Origin: Perilla frutescens
Taxonomy: Eukaryota; Streptophyta; Magnoliopsida; Lamiales; Lamiaceae
DNA length: 64,000 nt
Direction of reading: 5' to 3'
NCBI GenBank assembly: GCA_026008535.1
Contig: BRKX01000011.1
Span: 46,236,183-46,300,182, forward strand
Numbering within the stretch: the first letter of the stretch is position 1; every line of letters starts with the position of its first letter. This document shows, piece by piece, positions 1 to 13,211 of the stretch. The notes beneath the pieces were generated by a model. It made no database searches. It was not told the origin of the DNA and saw only the letters and a list, made by a program, of their open reading frames with translations. A program made the position numbers and the translations under genes.

Positions 1-1482
1 ATTATAATGGCGGTTTAAATTGTTCCTACGGGTATTGACAATTGTGTATTTTACACAATTTTTGAATATAAATTGATGATGTTTATTATATTAAGTTGCA
101 TATTTTATTTAGCTTTTGTGCTTTAATTGCTATCATTTGGAGTTTTTTATATGTTTGTTAGTTTTAGTTGCGTTTTCGTTGCATAATTGAAGCAAACCAG
201 TCAAATGTGAGCATGAAGAGTTGAAAGATGATTTAATCAAGCTATTGGGCTTAATTAAATACTTAATTAAAGTCTAATGGACTGAATTAAATGATCAAAA
301 CCTGTGAAAATTCGAAACCCAGTGCAAAATACACTTGGATCCACTCGGAAAGCTTCAATCGACCCAAGCCAGTGTAAATTACACAGAGATGGGTCGACCC
401 GATCCAATTCACTTGGATCGACCATGTGCAAAATCATGTCTTTGGATCGACTGAAATGGCTGGGTTGACCCATATGCTCGGGTCTGCAGGAATGTGATTT
501 TTTATCTCCAATTTAGGATTTTAAACATAGATATAAAAGCCTCCATTTTGATATATGGGAGAGACGACCCCATATGCATTAGAGAGACATAAGAGGGAAG
601 AGAAAGATGAGGGTTTGTCATCTACTCAAGAAGAGGTGACAAGGTTGCTAGAGATCGGGTGCTACTACAAAAGAGACATGACAATTGGATTCCTCCTTGT
701 TATTCAGTTATATTGTTTATTTTGTCATGAACATTTATACTCTAGTTTTTATCGTTTATTTAATTATGTCTAGCTAATTTCATAGATATGTTTTAGGGAT
801 TGAATGTTTTAAATTTTATTAATATATTTTGATTATTTTCTTCCCATTATCTCTCTATGCTTGATTTTTATGAGCTTATTTATATCTTGTATGTGTGCTT
901 GATCACCATTTGTGCATGATAGTCGATTAATTTGATGTGCTCACCGAAGAATAATTAATTGATATAAAGATAGAATTCAAGTCATGTGTTTTTGGAAGAA
1001 CCGACCCAATGAACAAATATTACATAAGGTTCAATAAATATTTGTGTGCTTAATTGAGAGTAATTACTTGTATAAAGAACCGACCAAATAAAGTGCAAGC
1101 TCATTATGTTTATATTATGGTTTATGTCTATAAAAGCAGTCTGATAACGAACCAATGATTATCCACTATTGATAAATTAAAGATTAAAATTGGATTGCAA
1201 GAATAAATGAATATGAATAAATGAGATAATAATTCGGTTTTCCTAAAAGGCTAAAGCCTAGGTTTTTTCCAATTAATAAATTTAAGTATTTTATTTTGCT
1301 GTTTTGTTTGCTTTTAATAATTTTCTTCTTTACCTGCATATTTAGAGTCTATATATTAGTTAGGTACTTATGTCTGAAAACATAGGAGTTACAATATATC
1401 GGATACGACACTCTTGCTCACTTGTGTATTATAATAATGTCATACACCTATAGTCACTTATTTGTTAATAAATAGCGTGTCA
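1..1482 (+). repeat. LTR-retroelement terminal repeat fragment, truncated by window start
   Basis: No credible gene lies here. A TATA-like stretch (ATATAAAAGC at 531-540) is followed by a purine-rich leader, as in the promoter of a plant LTR. The 3' portion, from about 1240 to the motif AATAGCGTGT at 1471-1480, is clearly similar to the reverse complement of 62376-62660. Both copies include the shared block CTAAAGCCTAGGTTTT. The two copies diverge immediately after GCGTGT, so the LTR edge is probably near 1482. No primer-binding site follows, so this may be a solo LTR. Short direct motifs (CTTGGATCGACC and variants at about 331, 410 and 440) lie upstream of the TATA box, as U3 repeats do. Assignment to a Ty3-type family is inference. 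Confidence 0.6.
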
Positions 1483-1983
1483 AGTATTTGAAAGCAAATG
1501 AGATTTCTATATAATTCATTCTGTGTGTCCACATGACGTATTATGAGAATTTTATTAGTTTTTTTTTTAAATTTCAATTTCTTCTGATTTATTTTAATTT
1601 TTTAATTGTTAATTATGTATTCCACCAATTAAGATTTATGAATTTTTTTAGTATTTCATTTTTAAGTTGATAATATATTACTATGGTTGATCATTCCGGA
1701 TTTATATATTTTTTCAAAGAAATAATAATTATTAGGGATAAATAATAATTAGTGTTGTTTATATTATAATAATTTGTATTTTTGTAATAAATATTATTAT
1801 AAAAAATAAAAATTATTATAAGTTCAATTTGAATATAAATAAAAATATTTGAAGTCTTTTAAGATATAAATAAAAATAAGTGTAATTTAAGGGGTCGTGA
1901 ATTTTAGGGATTGTGAATAACAACTATAATTGAGGTCTGAGTTTTCGCTTTTATCCTTTTTGGACCTTTGGATCTCTTATTTC
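1483..1983. other. AT-rich intergenic DNA
   Basis: About 500 bases of AT-rich sequence between the LTR fragment and the hAT-type element. I see no gene and no recognisable repeat. Confidence 0.5.
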
Positions 1984-3176
1984 TAGGGGTGAGCAAAACT
2001 GAATCGGGATCGAAAAATCGAATCGAATCGTTGAATTCGATTCGGTTCGATTTGAAAATTTTCAATCTCGATTTGGTGCGGTTTCAATTTTCAAAACCGA
2101 TTTTTTATCAGTTCGATTTCGATTTAGATGCTCCAAAACCGAAGAGCACGGAACCGAACCGATAAAAATGAATAATATTAAAATTGAGCCTCATTGAGGC
2201 CATCACATAAAATAAATGATAATAGCCAATATGGGAATTGAGGCCCAATACACACATCTGAATTAAAAATTAAAATAATGGGACTTGAGCCCAATACATT
2301 TGGCAGAAATGATTCAATGAATTGATTCAATACTCATAGTCAAACGACACACACAATCTGAAATTCTGAATTGAATTCTGAAAAGTGAAAACCTAATGAG
2401 AAAAGAAATCCCGTCGTCTCTCGCTTGAAGGACTGGAAGAACCCCTCGCCTCGCCCATTTCTTGTGCTCGTTAGTGTTGCGTTGTCGATCACCTCTTGTA
2501 TGTGCTCCTCTGACGCTCACCGCATCACCGAGCTTCAGATCCCCCTCAACATGCGCAGCACGACAGCATCACTGTCTCCGTCTTCGCCGCACGCATGATA
2601 GCGACTCTCTGTCTCTGCCGTAAGCAATCAGTGGTGGAGTCTTTGTCTCTAACTCTATGTAATTCGTCAGTAAGTCAAATGTTTCATAGTGAGATTCATA
2701 AAATAAGGGGTAAAACTCATAACAGTAGTTGACGTTGATCTTTATGCTTATGGATTGGTTTGTTTGGGTGTATGCATTGAAGATAATCAAAATGAAATTC
2801 AAAAAAACCGAATGCATTATTGTTGGTGTAGATATAGTTAGATGTTTATTGATGGAGTGGATACAGTTATAATTTTTATTTTGAGTGCATAAATCAATTT
2901 TTTTAGTCACTCACAATTTGTCAGTATCAATTTTCTTTCTTGTTCTAATCCTATTTCTACCATTTTTTCTGTGTTGCAAACTCGATTTTGGTGGAAAAAA
3001 AGAATTGGAAAATTATCATCGGTTTGGTCAAAACCGACTAAAACCGAACAGATCATATCGGTTGCGGTTCAGCTCGGCTTGGCTGACAACTAATTACGGT
3101 TGGGTTTCGTCCTGAAAAATTAATTTCGGGATTTTGCAAGTTATTCGATTCGGTTCGGACCGAATGCACAACCCTA
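1984..3176. mobile_element. Non-autonomous hAT-type element, 1193 bp
   Basis: The element starts TAGGGGTGAGCAAAA and its other end, read in reverse, starts TAGGGTTGTGCATTC. Both ends continue into subterminal GGTTCGGTTT/AACCGAAC-type motifs. The flanks CTTATTTC (1976-1983) and CTTATTTT (3177-3184) match at 7 of 8 positions, the target-duplication length expected for hAT insertions. No transposase reading frame is present. The less AT-rich interior at 2390-2640 could be a captured genomic fragment but matches nothing I recognise. Confidence 0.75.
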
Positions 3177-3184
3177 CTTATTTT

Positions 3185-3890
3185 GGTTTTCCATTTCCTT
3201 TTGATTATTCAATATTCTAGTGATGTAGTATTAGATGAAAATTTAAATAATATTTGCTTGTTAATTTTAGCATTATTTCATCAAAATAAACTATCATTTG
3301 TGATTTTTCAAAAAATAACCAAACATATTGAATTATTCATATTTACCAAAAAACATTATATCATATCTATTCTTTCAAAAATAACATAAGATATTCATAT
3401 TTAACAATTGAATCATGTCGATTTCCTTTTAACAAAAATGCAATCCAACCCCCTTTTCAGCCATTTATTTAAATCATATTAGACTAGCAGGATGACGATG
3501 TGGATTTTAAAAAAAATTAAAAAAAAATGATGAATTACATGCCACCTAAAATATGACATAGCCAAAACAGTCAGATGATGAATCTGAGTTAATTTGAATT
3601 TTTGGGTTTGAAAATTAATCGGAGTGATACAATGTAATTTTTTTTGTTAAATATGTCATGTGAGTACATTAGGTTACTTTTATAAATTACGATAGTAATT
3701 GTTTGGTAAATGTCATTACGACGAGTTTTTTTTTTTTTTTCTTTCTTGTGGCAATTGGTAGACGAGAAGTAATATCGAGGACGCTACAGTCTACAGTTTA
3801 ATTTTAATATAGGAAATTGTTAACAAAAGATGCAAATTTGAGCCGAACCGGAGCGCATTGAAGCCCAGAAACCCCAATTATTCCGCTTCA
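3185..3890. other. Intergenic DNA upstream of the ORP3 gene
   Basis: AT-rich spacer with poly-A and poly-T runs. No gene or clear repeat is visible. The distal promoter of the downstream gene would lie in its right half. Confidence 0.4.
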
Positions 3891-3897
3891 TTAGCCC

Positions 3898-3903
3898 CAC
3901 GTG
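3898..3903. promoter_or_regulatory. G-box (CACGTG) upstream of the ORP3 gene
   Basis: A palindromic CACGTG lies about 430 bp before the predicted start codon. This is the core recognised by plant bZIP and bHLH factors. Its position is plausible for a promoter element, but function is inferred from the motif alone. Confidence 0.35.
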
Positions 3904-4326
3904 CACACACGATAATCCGCAAGAACATACGCTGCTATCAACGGATCAGATCGAAGCGTGTTTCATGTCAACAAGTGAAGAAATCATTCAGAAAAAAATC
4001 GAAATCGAGAACCGCCAACTAGCTCCATGGCGATTCAGCCCTGTATATTTTCGTCTCTCGCATTTGCCCCTCTCTGTTCCTCATATCCCCATTCTGCCAC
4101 ACGGGTTTGCTGATTTGCATATCATAAATCATAAATAAATAAATAATCAAAATTCGACAAATCGTCCTGAGTGATCGAGTTAGGGTTCCCAATTTGATAG
4201 TAATCACACTCTTCTGCTCTTGATTTCGTCGGAGTTGAGGAGATTGAATTGCGATTCCTCTGTAATTTTTTTTTTTTGAAATTCGATTTGAGGCTGGTGA
4301 TTTGAATTCTAGTTTGGTGAAAGACG

Positions 4327-7300
4327 ATGGGGAGTCCAGAGAAGAATGAAAACAAGGGGGGGTTCTTCGCGGCCATGACGTCGGGGCTGTCGATATTCGG
4401 CAACGCCATGCATAGATCCGTCAACGGGTATATACGTACATATGTTACCTGATGATGTTAATTCTTTCCCCATGCAAGGTAGTTCGTCTGTTAGGTTGTG
4501 AATTTTCGATTTGATTTTGTCTTTTGGTGAGTAGAATTCTCGATGTTTAGTATTGCTTATAACTGTGGCGAGCCCACTTTAACGTGATTTTGATGGTGTG
4601 GCCTTGGTTTTGGATTTTTGGTGCTAAAATATCTGATCATGCAGCTTTTAGTTGGCTGATCATTGAATTATGGATTGAGGAAGTAGTGTTTAATTTATTG
4701 TATACAACTGATTTGCCTTTCATCTCAATAGACTAAGATTGGTACTTCACTACATGTGAATAGAGTGTAGCATGCTCATCAAAAAACTTCATATGCATCT
4801 GTTTACAGTAATGAATGTCAGCCTTACTTTATCCTTCTTTTGGTTTTGACAACGATATGATGGTTGCGGAAGTTCTCTTTTATTAGATTTCTTCAATCTT
4901 TTGAGGATTTAAAGTCTTCTTATTCTTTCATAAAGGCAATATTTATTGATGGGAACTGATGGATAATATCAGCGAGTTATATAAGATGAGTTATTCTGTA
5001 ATACTTAGTTTACATACATACATATATATATATTATTTATTTTTTCTCTTTTCGGGAACATAATATGTTGACCATTCAAATTATATATTCAAGTTCTTTT
5101 TTCATGTTCCCTATCTTTTGGCTCTTGGTGCTTTAACTCAATTTTAGATACTACCATCCTTGCGTGCTAAGAGAATTATTATATCAGATTGAACTCTTGG
5201 CTCTCGTATCTTTTCTTGTAACGCATGGGACATCTAATCTGCACAAAAATGAAATAAGTAGTCCTGTTCTATAAAACAAGGTCACTTTTATTATTGTAGT
5301 TCTATGTTATTATTATATATTCTTTTCCCTCGATGATATTGCAAGTTAAGATCTGATTTTTTAAGTATATACGCTGCCTTTAGATTGCTTGGCTCTGAAG
5401 GGATGGAGGTTATAAATCCTGAAGGAGGAAAAGAAGATGCAGAAGAGGAAGCTCAGAGAGGAAGATGGAGGCAGGAGGTTGGTTGTCTTGTGATTATGTG
5501 TGTTTTCTTGACTAGGAATTTGATGTCAAATCACTCAGTGATGTTTGTGGCTTGCCAAGTATTGGAAGGAATTATACTAAAAGGTTTTTCCGGTATTTCG
5601 AAAAGGACTTACATACAGTCTTGTTGAGATTGGCTTTCTGATGATTATATATGTGTATGCTGATTGAAGCCAGGCTCTGTGGAAAGAAGGTCAAAGTTTA
5701 ACAAATATGTAGTTGAAGTTTTTATAAATCTACATGGAAATCTATTAGCTGGGGCGCTGGGGGGGGGGGGGGGGCTGTAGACATATCTGATGCATACCTA
5801 TATGTATTCATGATAATTGATTTCAGTATGTGGAGCAATTTTGGAAAAACCAGCATATTGATGAAAGTGCTCAAGGCCCTCAGAGCCTGACGCTCAAGTC
5901 AAGCCTCACTATTTCTTTCTTTTATTTGTAATATGTTTTTATCAGTTCTCATATTTTATGCATGATTGGTTTCCCTCCAGTTGTGTCTATAAGTGGTTGT
6001 TGCTGTTGTGTGTGCAAGCTTGGGTGTATGATTACTGAGATATCCTTTTCTTCTTGAAAGGATCGAGATAGTTACTGGAAAATGATGCAAAGTTATATCG
6101 GCTCTGATATCACATCAATGGTGACTCTCCCTGTCCTCATATTTGAGCCAATGACAATGCTTCAGAAAATGGCAGAGGTTTGTTTTCCCTGCTTGCTCTT
6201 GCCACAACTCATATAGGATGCCGTTTCCACTTGAACTGATGCTTTCTTTTGCAATTGTCATGGCAGCTAATGGAGTACTCTTACCTTTTAGATCAAGCAG
6301 ATAAATGTGATGATCCCTACATGCGGATGGTGTATGCATGTATGTATTTCTTTCCAGTGATGACTGAATATTTAATAATAATGGATTATTCTGGGAAATC
6401 TAATGACACATTTATGCTTAATTTTCTTCTATTTGATGCAGCATCATGGGCTTTATCTGTTTATTATGCCTACCAACGTACTTGGAAGCCTTTCAATCCG
6501 ATTCTTGGTGAGACTTATGAAATGGTCAACCATGGTGGGATTACGTTTATCTCAGAGCAGGTGAGTCGGCCATCTATTATTCTTTTGTTTAACAATCCAG
6601 TTCAATGTCATTTGATCGATTTCTCCATCCCGAGTCCTGATTAATGCTAAAAAAAAAATCTACTGTTTTAGTGGTCATTATTAATATTTGCTGCATACGA
6701 ACCTGGGTGTTCACTGAACTTTCATCTATTTGCGCTCACCAGGATTAAATCTGAGTGAACTGCCAGTTTTTCATATCTACATTCTTTTGTTAATTGAAGT
6801 GTTTCTTTTTTTTTTTTTTACTTTGTAGGTCAGCCATCATCCTCCAATGAGTGCTGGTCATGCTGAAAATGAGCATTTCACATATGATGTGACATCTAAG
6901 TTAAGAACTAAATTTTTAGGCAACTCACTTGATGTCTATCCTGTTGGAAGGTAAATCATGTTGTTTATTGCTATTTTATTATAAGAATGAGATGCACCTC
7001 CCCTGTGGATGTTGTGGAAATTTCAGTATCCGTCTTTGCTAATTCACATTTTGGTGATTGATTTGAAATCTTTACATACTCTCGGATGCAGAACACGCGT
7101 GACTTTAAAAAGAGATGGCGTTGTCCTGGAGTTGGTTCCTCCTCCCACCAAGGTTAACAACTTGATTTTTGGACGAACCTGGGTGGACTCACCAGGAGAA
7201 ATGGTTATGACAAATTCGACAACAGGGGACAAAGTTGTTCTCTATTTTCAACCTTGTGGTTGGTTTGGGTATGCACTTACCATTTTCGTTTTCCTTTCAT

Positions 7301-9448
7301 CCCTCTACCCTCCTTAATTGTTTTATTATCAGTTGTTTTCCACTTATGATATTTCTATTCATCAGTCTTTTCAAATGATTAGTTCTTCAACCCTCTCGTC
7401 TTTTGCTTGCTACTAATTTTATGATCTGGAATAACTTCACGGTAGATGTACGTCTAATTAGATTATTAACTGATCCTAACTCTTAACACATGAAATAAGA
7501 AATAACTTGGTACTTTTTATTTGATTTTTTCATTTCTCTTTCCTGGATTGGTTCTTGTTAAGTGCGAAAGGAATATACATTTTAATAATTCACGTGATGA
7601 GATAATTTCTTTGCTAAAACATTGAGAAGTCATAACTGACAGCTCCAAAAAAAGTTCTCCTACTTCTTTGAGAAAGAACTTGTCTATATTATTGATGCAA
7701 CAATTGCTATCTGGATTTTGCTGCATTGTACAGAACCTGAAAGTTTTATTTTTCCTGATTGCAGTGATTCTTTTTCATGAAATGTAATCTTGCGGGTGCT
7801 CATCTATGAATCATGAAATTCTTCTTTCAGACAAACGGGTTGACAATGTTTCTGATGCTTATTTGAACATTTTGGGTGCAGAGCTAATAGATATGAGGTA
7901 GATGGATATGTCTATAATGCTGATGAGGAACCTAAGATTCTCATGACTGGAAAATGGAGTGAATCCATGAGCTATCAACCATGTGATCTGGAAGGGGAAC
8001 CTCTTCCTGGCACAGAATTGAAAGAGGTGAATATCTGATAATCTTTCATTTATTTCAATCTACTAATATACTGCAATTTGAAATGGTGATTTATCTTCTT
8101 GAGTGATGACCTATAAGTTGAGATGTTGAAGTTTCCTCATTGAGCGAGATAATGTGACCTGGTATTTTTCTTGGGTGGTTCTCATTTTATGCACTGCTTA
8201 TCTTCTAGGACATTAATAAGGTAAAGCTTGGTTCCTGAAATATTCTGTTACCAAACATTGATTAGATAGCCCAGTGATCTGCTTGTGTGTGTGGGTATAA
8301 TGCTCTCGAGTATCGGTAGTATGTAAGTGATTGATATGTCCTGGACTTGAAATTTGTTACGTGTTATATCTGTAATTGATTTATATGTTGTTTCTCCTGT
8401 ATATTAGTTGAGATTGCTGTGCTCTTTATTGTTTATATGTTTTTAGCTCAGGACTGAGTGCTTGTTAACTGACCAGAAACATTTATATAGGTGTGGCATG
8501 TTGCAGATGCTCCACCAAATGACAAATTTCAGTTCACCCACTTTGCACATAAATTAAACAGCTTCAATACTGCACCGAAGAAATTGTTGGCATCAGATTC
8601 ACGTTTACGCCCTGATAGATGGGCTCTTGAGAAAGGTGACATCTCCAAGGCTGGTGCTGCAAAGAGCAGGTCAATTTCTATTCCTTCCACCTCCCTGAAC
8701 CTGCTGTTTTTTAATCTCCAAACGTGCATTGGCAGGTTGGCTATACTTGTGATTTATATAGAAACAATGTAACGAATTGCAACCCTTTAGTCTGTTCTCT
8801 CTTGACATTAAAATCATAATTGCATGCATCCAAGGCCTATTACCAGTTTTATCAGTTGAGTTGCTGGAATATCAAAATTGGACCATACTCAATCTCATCA
8901 AACTTTTAAGTTATTTGAGTGGGTTTGATGTTCACTCTAATCTGGGTGAGTGGACTTGGCATTTATTCTTTTCCATCCTTGCATTTGTAATTGTCCAATC
9001 CAAAATGCGACGTAAACATGTCTTGAGAAAATACGCTTACTTCCCGTACTGTGCAATGGGTTTCTTATTAGAGAAATCTGAGGGATACTTCCTAATGCAG
9101 CTCTTTTGTTTTTTGCGTTTTTTTTTCGGTGGTTGAAAACATGAATGAATTCAAAATTTTCCATCACCAGTGTGGCTAACTTACACTGTGCCCTACTTGT
9201 TTAGTTTGGAGGAGAGACAGAGAGCTGAAAAGAGAATCCGAGAAGCAAAGGGTGATCATTTCACTCCAAAATGGTTTGATCAAACTGAGGACATTGCTGC
9301 TACACCATGGGGGGACTTGGAAGTATACCGTTACAATGGCAAGTACACGGAGCATCGAAATGCTGTCGACTCTTCAGATGCCGTTGTCACTGATGATGTC
9401 CAGTCGATAGAATTTAATCCATGGCAATATGCTGATTTTTCGGAATGA
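4327..9448 (+). CDS. ORP3A: Oxysterol-binding protein-related protein, ORP3 type (10 exons)
   Basis: Predicted lipid-transfer protein. The Arabidopsis homologue ORP3a binds sterol and sits at the ER through a VAP protein. Exons: 4327-4427, 5384-5477, 6061-6177, 6267-6339, 6442-6560, 6829-6950, 7092-7268, 7882-8026, 8491-8669 and 9205-9448. All junctions are GT-AG and keep frame, giving 1371 bp, or 456 residues plus stop. The N-terminus MGSPEKNENKGGFFAAMTSG is the family's typical start. The OSBP fingerprint EQVSHHPP spans the exon 5/6 junction. The lid and core motifs WKPFNPILGETYE and FGRTWVDSPGEM follow. The protein ends with IEFNPWQYADFSE. There is no PH domain, as expected for the short plant subgroup. 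The length matches the Arabidopsis protein as I recall it (about 457), so the gene looks complete. Intron 2 contains a 16-G run. I am confident of the family and less so of the 3A versus 3B/3C assignment. Confidence 0.95.
5759..5774 (+). repeat. 16-base poly-G run in ORP3 intron 2
   Basis: Sixteen consecutive G residues within an AT-rich intron. The run could form G-quadruplex structure and is a likely site of length polymorphism or base-calling error. Confidence 0.9.
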
Positions 9449-10250
9449 GGTAACACACTTTATTCGTGTTGCTATTGGTTTGTGCTTTCGTTGGACAAGT
9501 TTTAGGCGTGATGCAGAATTTAATCAGCTGCTGTTTATGGTCATGTGTACGTTGTAATCCTACTTTAATTATAGTCAAGACACACTATTCTATTGTATTT
9601 TTACTAGTGATATTAGAAATAATTGCCTAGAAAGTGAGATTTAGAAGTTTAATCATTTTTAATTTGAATATGAAGGCGTTCGTATTACTAGTACAGAATG
9701 TTTAAACCATGGTGTACAATTTTTCAAATTAAGGCACACACCCTTCGCACGTAAAATTCAAAATTTGAAAAATGCAGGTTCCGCAAAGTTGTCTTATTTT
9801 ATATTATAGCTCCCTCCAGTTTCTTCGGGGTAGAAATTTCGACCAATCACGAACAAGAAATCTTCTCTCAAAACTAAAATTGAAATGAGGTTGCTGGTTG
9901 CAGTCTCTGTCAGTAGCCATGTGCTATTAAAATTGTTGGCAAAAATTCATACGACTTGAAATGACCTTTTCTATTCCTTTTTTTATTCTCTCATATTGGT
10001 ACCCGTTCATTTATATACTTCTTTTGCTTTAATTTTAAGGTTATTCCATGTTGCATTTAGCAGCCGTAGTTTTATCGAATATTCTATGCAAAATACCTAC
10101 AAACATATATGCTCATTTGCCCACATTGCTATGCCTATGCGGCGCATACGATATTTGGTCTTTTTATTATTTTTAACGAATTTTCTACTTCTATCTCTTT
10201 ACGTGAGGGTATCTGTGTGACTAAATGAATATTGGTGGTAAAATGGTCTA
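9449..10250. other. ORP3 3' flank and AT-rich spacer
   Basis: The first few hundred bases presumably hold the 3' UTR of the ORP3 gene. The rest is AT-rich DNA in which I see no gene or clear repeat. Confidence 0.5.
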
Positions 10251-10394
10251 ATTTAGTATAAACTATATTTTATATAAAAAATTATTGAAAGAGTTAAAAA
10301 AGAGCGAGAGAATTATTTTCTCATTTAGTATAAACTATATTTTATATAAAAAAATAATTGAAAGAGTTAAAAAAGAGCGAGAGAATTATTTTAT
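10251..10394. repeat. Tandem duplication, 72-bp unit, two copies
   Basis: The unit beginning ATTTAGTATAAACTAT at 10251 recurs at 10323, with only one or two differences including a one-base length change in an A run. The near-identity suggests a recent slippage or replication duplication. Confidence 0.9.
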
Positions 10395-10568
10395 GTTCTT
10401 TTATATGAACTCTTCTATATATATTCTTGTAGTGTATTTTAGAAACTCTTAAAATTCAGTAAATACCTCAATTTAAAGTTGAAGTAGAACTGATTTAAAA
10501 AAAAAAGCATTCCTCTCACCCTTTTTTAATGGGATAATAACAATAAATAAATCATATGGAATAATCAT

Positions 10569-10845
10569 GCTCTCTCTCTCTCACTCTCTCTCTCTCTCTC
10601 TCTCTCTCTCGGACCGCGGGCCGCTACCGAAATGCGCACTAGACGTAATGGGTAAACTCCGGTGTAATAGTCTCCAAATCAAAGTGCGCACTGGACGCAA
10701 TGGGTAAACTCCGGTGTAATAGTCTGCAAACCACAGAGAATGTAAACTACACTTGGCAAACTAGATGTGACACTCACACCTAATATTATTGATGGTGGGA
10801 TTCGAACTTGAAATCTTTGACTTCAAAATAACACCACCCCCCATG
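10569..10845 (-). mobile_element. tRNA-derived SINE with (GA)n tail and duplicated 3' module
   Basis: Read on the minus strand, a pol III B-box-like GTTCGAATCCC (complement of 10798-10808) is followed by a module containing GTTTACCCATTACGTCTAGTG and GTAGCGGC. That module resembles the 3' part of the SINE at 33630. It occurs twice in tandem, starting at about 10632 and 10684 on the + strand. The minus-strand tail runs into the GA repeat seen as (CT)n at 10569-10611. The A-box is only weakly recognisable near 10830-10850. Confidence 0.6.
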
Positions 10846-11077
10846 ACAGTTCTCTCTCTCTCTGCATGTTGAATAAATTCTGCTAGGTGGCCGTTAACGC
10901 CATAAAATGTGCAGGTCAATTGCATATTTGCTACGACAGAAAAATAAGAATAAACACCCATATTTGAACTTGTAACCGTCAGTGTCACTCCCTTATTATT
11001 AAATTCACTTATTTCCTTTTTCTTTTAATTTTCCTCTAAGTATATTAAGAAGACAAAAAAAATACTTGGGTTCTATT

Positions 11078-11557
11078 TAGGGCTGTAAACGAACCGAATC
11101 GAGCCGAACACCTTGATACTCGAGTTCCGCTCGAACTTGATTCGAGCTTTTTTCCTCTTGTTCAAGCTTGGCTTGATAAATATTTTTCATGTTCGGATTC
11201 GGTTCGAGCTCGGTTCGTGAAATGCTCGAAAATTTACTAAACGAGCCTGAGCTCGAATGCTCGAAGAAAAGCTCGTTTAATTTACATATTCGAGCTCGAG
11301 TTTGAAAAAAATAGCTTATTTTATTTACCAGTTTAAATTATTTATAATATTCATGAACATGTTCGTGAACATGTTTGATTAAAGCTCGAACATGTTCACG
11401 AGCTGGCCGAGCCGAATACTAATATGTTCGAGCTCGGCTCGAAAATTTTATCGAGCTCGATTCGAGGCTTGAGCTCGGCTCATTTAGAAAACGGACGAAC
11501 TTTTTTCGAGCCGAATTCCGAATAACTCGCGAGCGGCTCTGTTCATTTACGGCCCTA
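11078..11557. mobile_element. hAT-type MITE, 480 bp, perfect 8-bp target duplication
   Basis: The terminal inverted repeats are TAGGGCTGTAAACGAAC and, read in reverse from the right end, TAGGGCCGTAAATGAAC. GTTCTATT flanks it on both sides (11070-11077 and 11558-11565), the 8-bp duplication of hAT transposition. The interior is built from many GAGCTCG/CGAGC motifs in both orientations and could fold extensively. There is no coding capacity. Confidence 0.9.
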
Positions 11558-11565
11558 GTTCTATT

Positions 11566-13162
11566 ATAATATTAAAAATTTTCAAATTGGATTATGTATT
11601 TTATTAGTATGGTAAAATCAAATTCATATACTTGCATTTTTCTTAACACAAGATCTCCGCACCGTTAAATTACATTTTTAAAATTGTTAATTCGATATGA
11701 GAAAAATATATAATTAAGTGGTATTTAATATCACAAAGTTGATACTTATAGTTATAAGAGGTAATATTTATGAATTATAATTACTTAGTGATGAGTTTAT
11801 TATGCAAGGACCATATTTAAACAAAAATACATAGACAAGATCTTAATTTTATCCAACTAAAATATAGGATCAATTTAAAAAATTATAATAGTACACGAAT
11901 TTAGGTATGCATTTTTGCTGTGAAAGAAATAAGAATGGGTCCCACGGTCTTATCTCTCCGCTTACGCCGTTACATCATCTTGGTCTCCCGCTCGACATGT
12001 CAGCATGTCACCTTATCACCGTCACCTCCGTTTGCATTACTCTATTATTTTCCGTTACGGTTTTTGAATTTAATTTCTGAAAAAAAAAAAAAAAACTACT
12101 TTTCTTGGTTCCAGATAATGCTCAGCCAAAAGTCTCCCATTTGAGGGCATTCCTCATGCCACGTAGGATCTGCTTAATCTCTGACGTAGCACTTTATTAT
12201 ATAAAATGCATCTCTTGGGGTAATAATATAAAGAAATAAACATTTTTTAACGATCAATGGTTATGGTCATATCAAAGTTCAGTTACTTATTTTGATCGAT
12301 TGTTTTGTTTTACTAATATATGCTATACAAAAGTTAGCGATATTGAAAGAGCTTGATATTCATCTATTTTCATATATTATTGGTAATTCATAATTTATAA
12401 TTAGTATTTTATTCATCTATTGCACGGATGAGATCGTTAAACAAATTGTTCTTCCAACATAAAATCCAATCTCAATTACTATATAATTAATGCGGTTAAT
12501 TAGGTTCCCTTTTTAACTTTATGCTTAATTTATGTATATTAATTTTTAGTTACCCCTCAAGCTCGAGCTTTGCCTCTACTAATGCTACGGTCGTGCTCAT
12601 TTAATTTATAATTTCTTCTGAAATCACGTTATATAGAAATCAAATTTGTTCAATTGTTTCACAAAGCTAGCTAACTACCGGAACACATGATTGAACTACG
12701 TGCAATGTAGAATGCTACTAACATAATTGAATACAAAAGTTATAATATAACCTCATGAAAATATCCCTGCAGTGAATTTAATTAATTACAACGAATTGAA
12801 TTGAATGTCCCAGCTGCTTTTCACAACGAACGAGAAAATGTCTGTTGTAGAGTTGGGATAGTGATGTGATGACAAAAATCTTCTCTTCTTGTCCTAAAAC
12901 AAGCTGAGGTCCAATAATGTATACTCTATATATATGTGTGTGTTAACTTCCATGCATGTTGAGTAAAAATATTATATATATTCCTTTTGAATTGATGGCA
13001 ATTCTCTCGTTACGTCAACTATAGCTCGATCTACTTTTAGCGAACACAATTAAGCCCTAATTATAAAATGTAATCATAATCTCAGTTAGAAAATTAAATC
13101 AATATAATTCGCTGAATTAAGAAAACTGCCACGTATCGTCCGGAGCACAATTTCTTGAAATT

Positions 13163-13211
<49 letters not shown>

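Noticed and set aside
2314..2520. Short minus-strand frame in the hAT-type element
   Set aside because: Too short, no family resemblance, inside a transposon. Kept only as a remark about possible captured sequence.
10569..10611. (CT)n tract as a promoter element
   Set aside because: It is far from any start codon and sits at the tail of a minus-strand SINE. A repeat tail is the simpler explanation.
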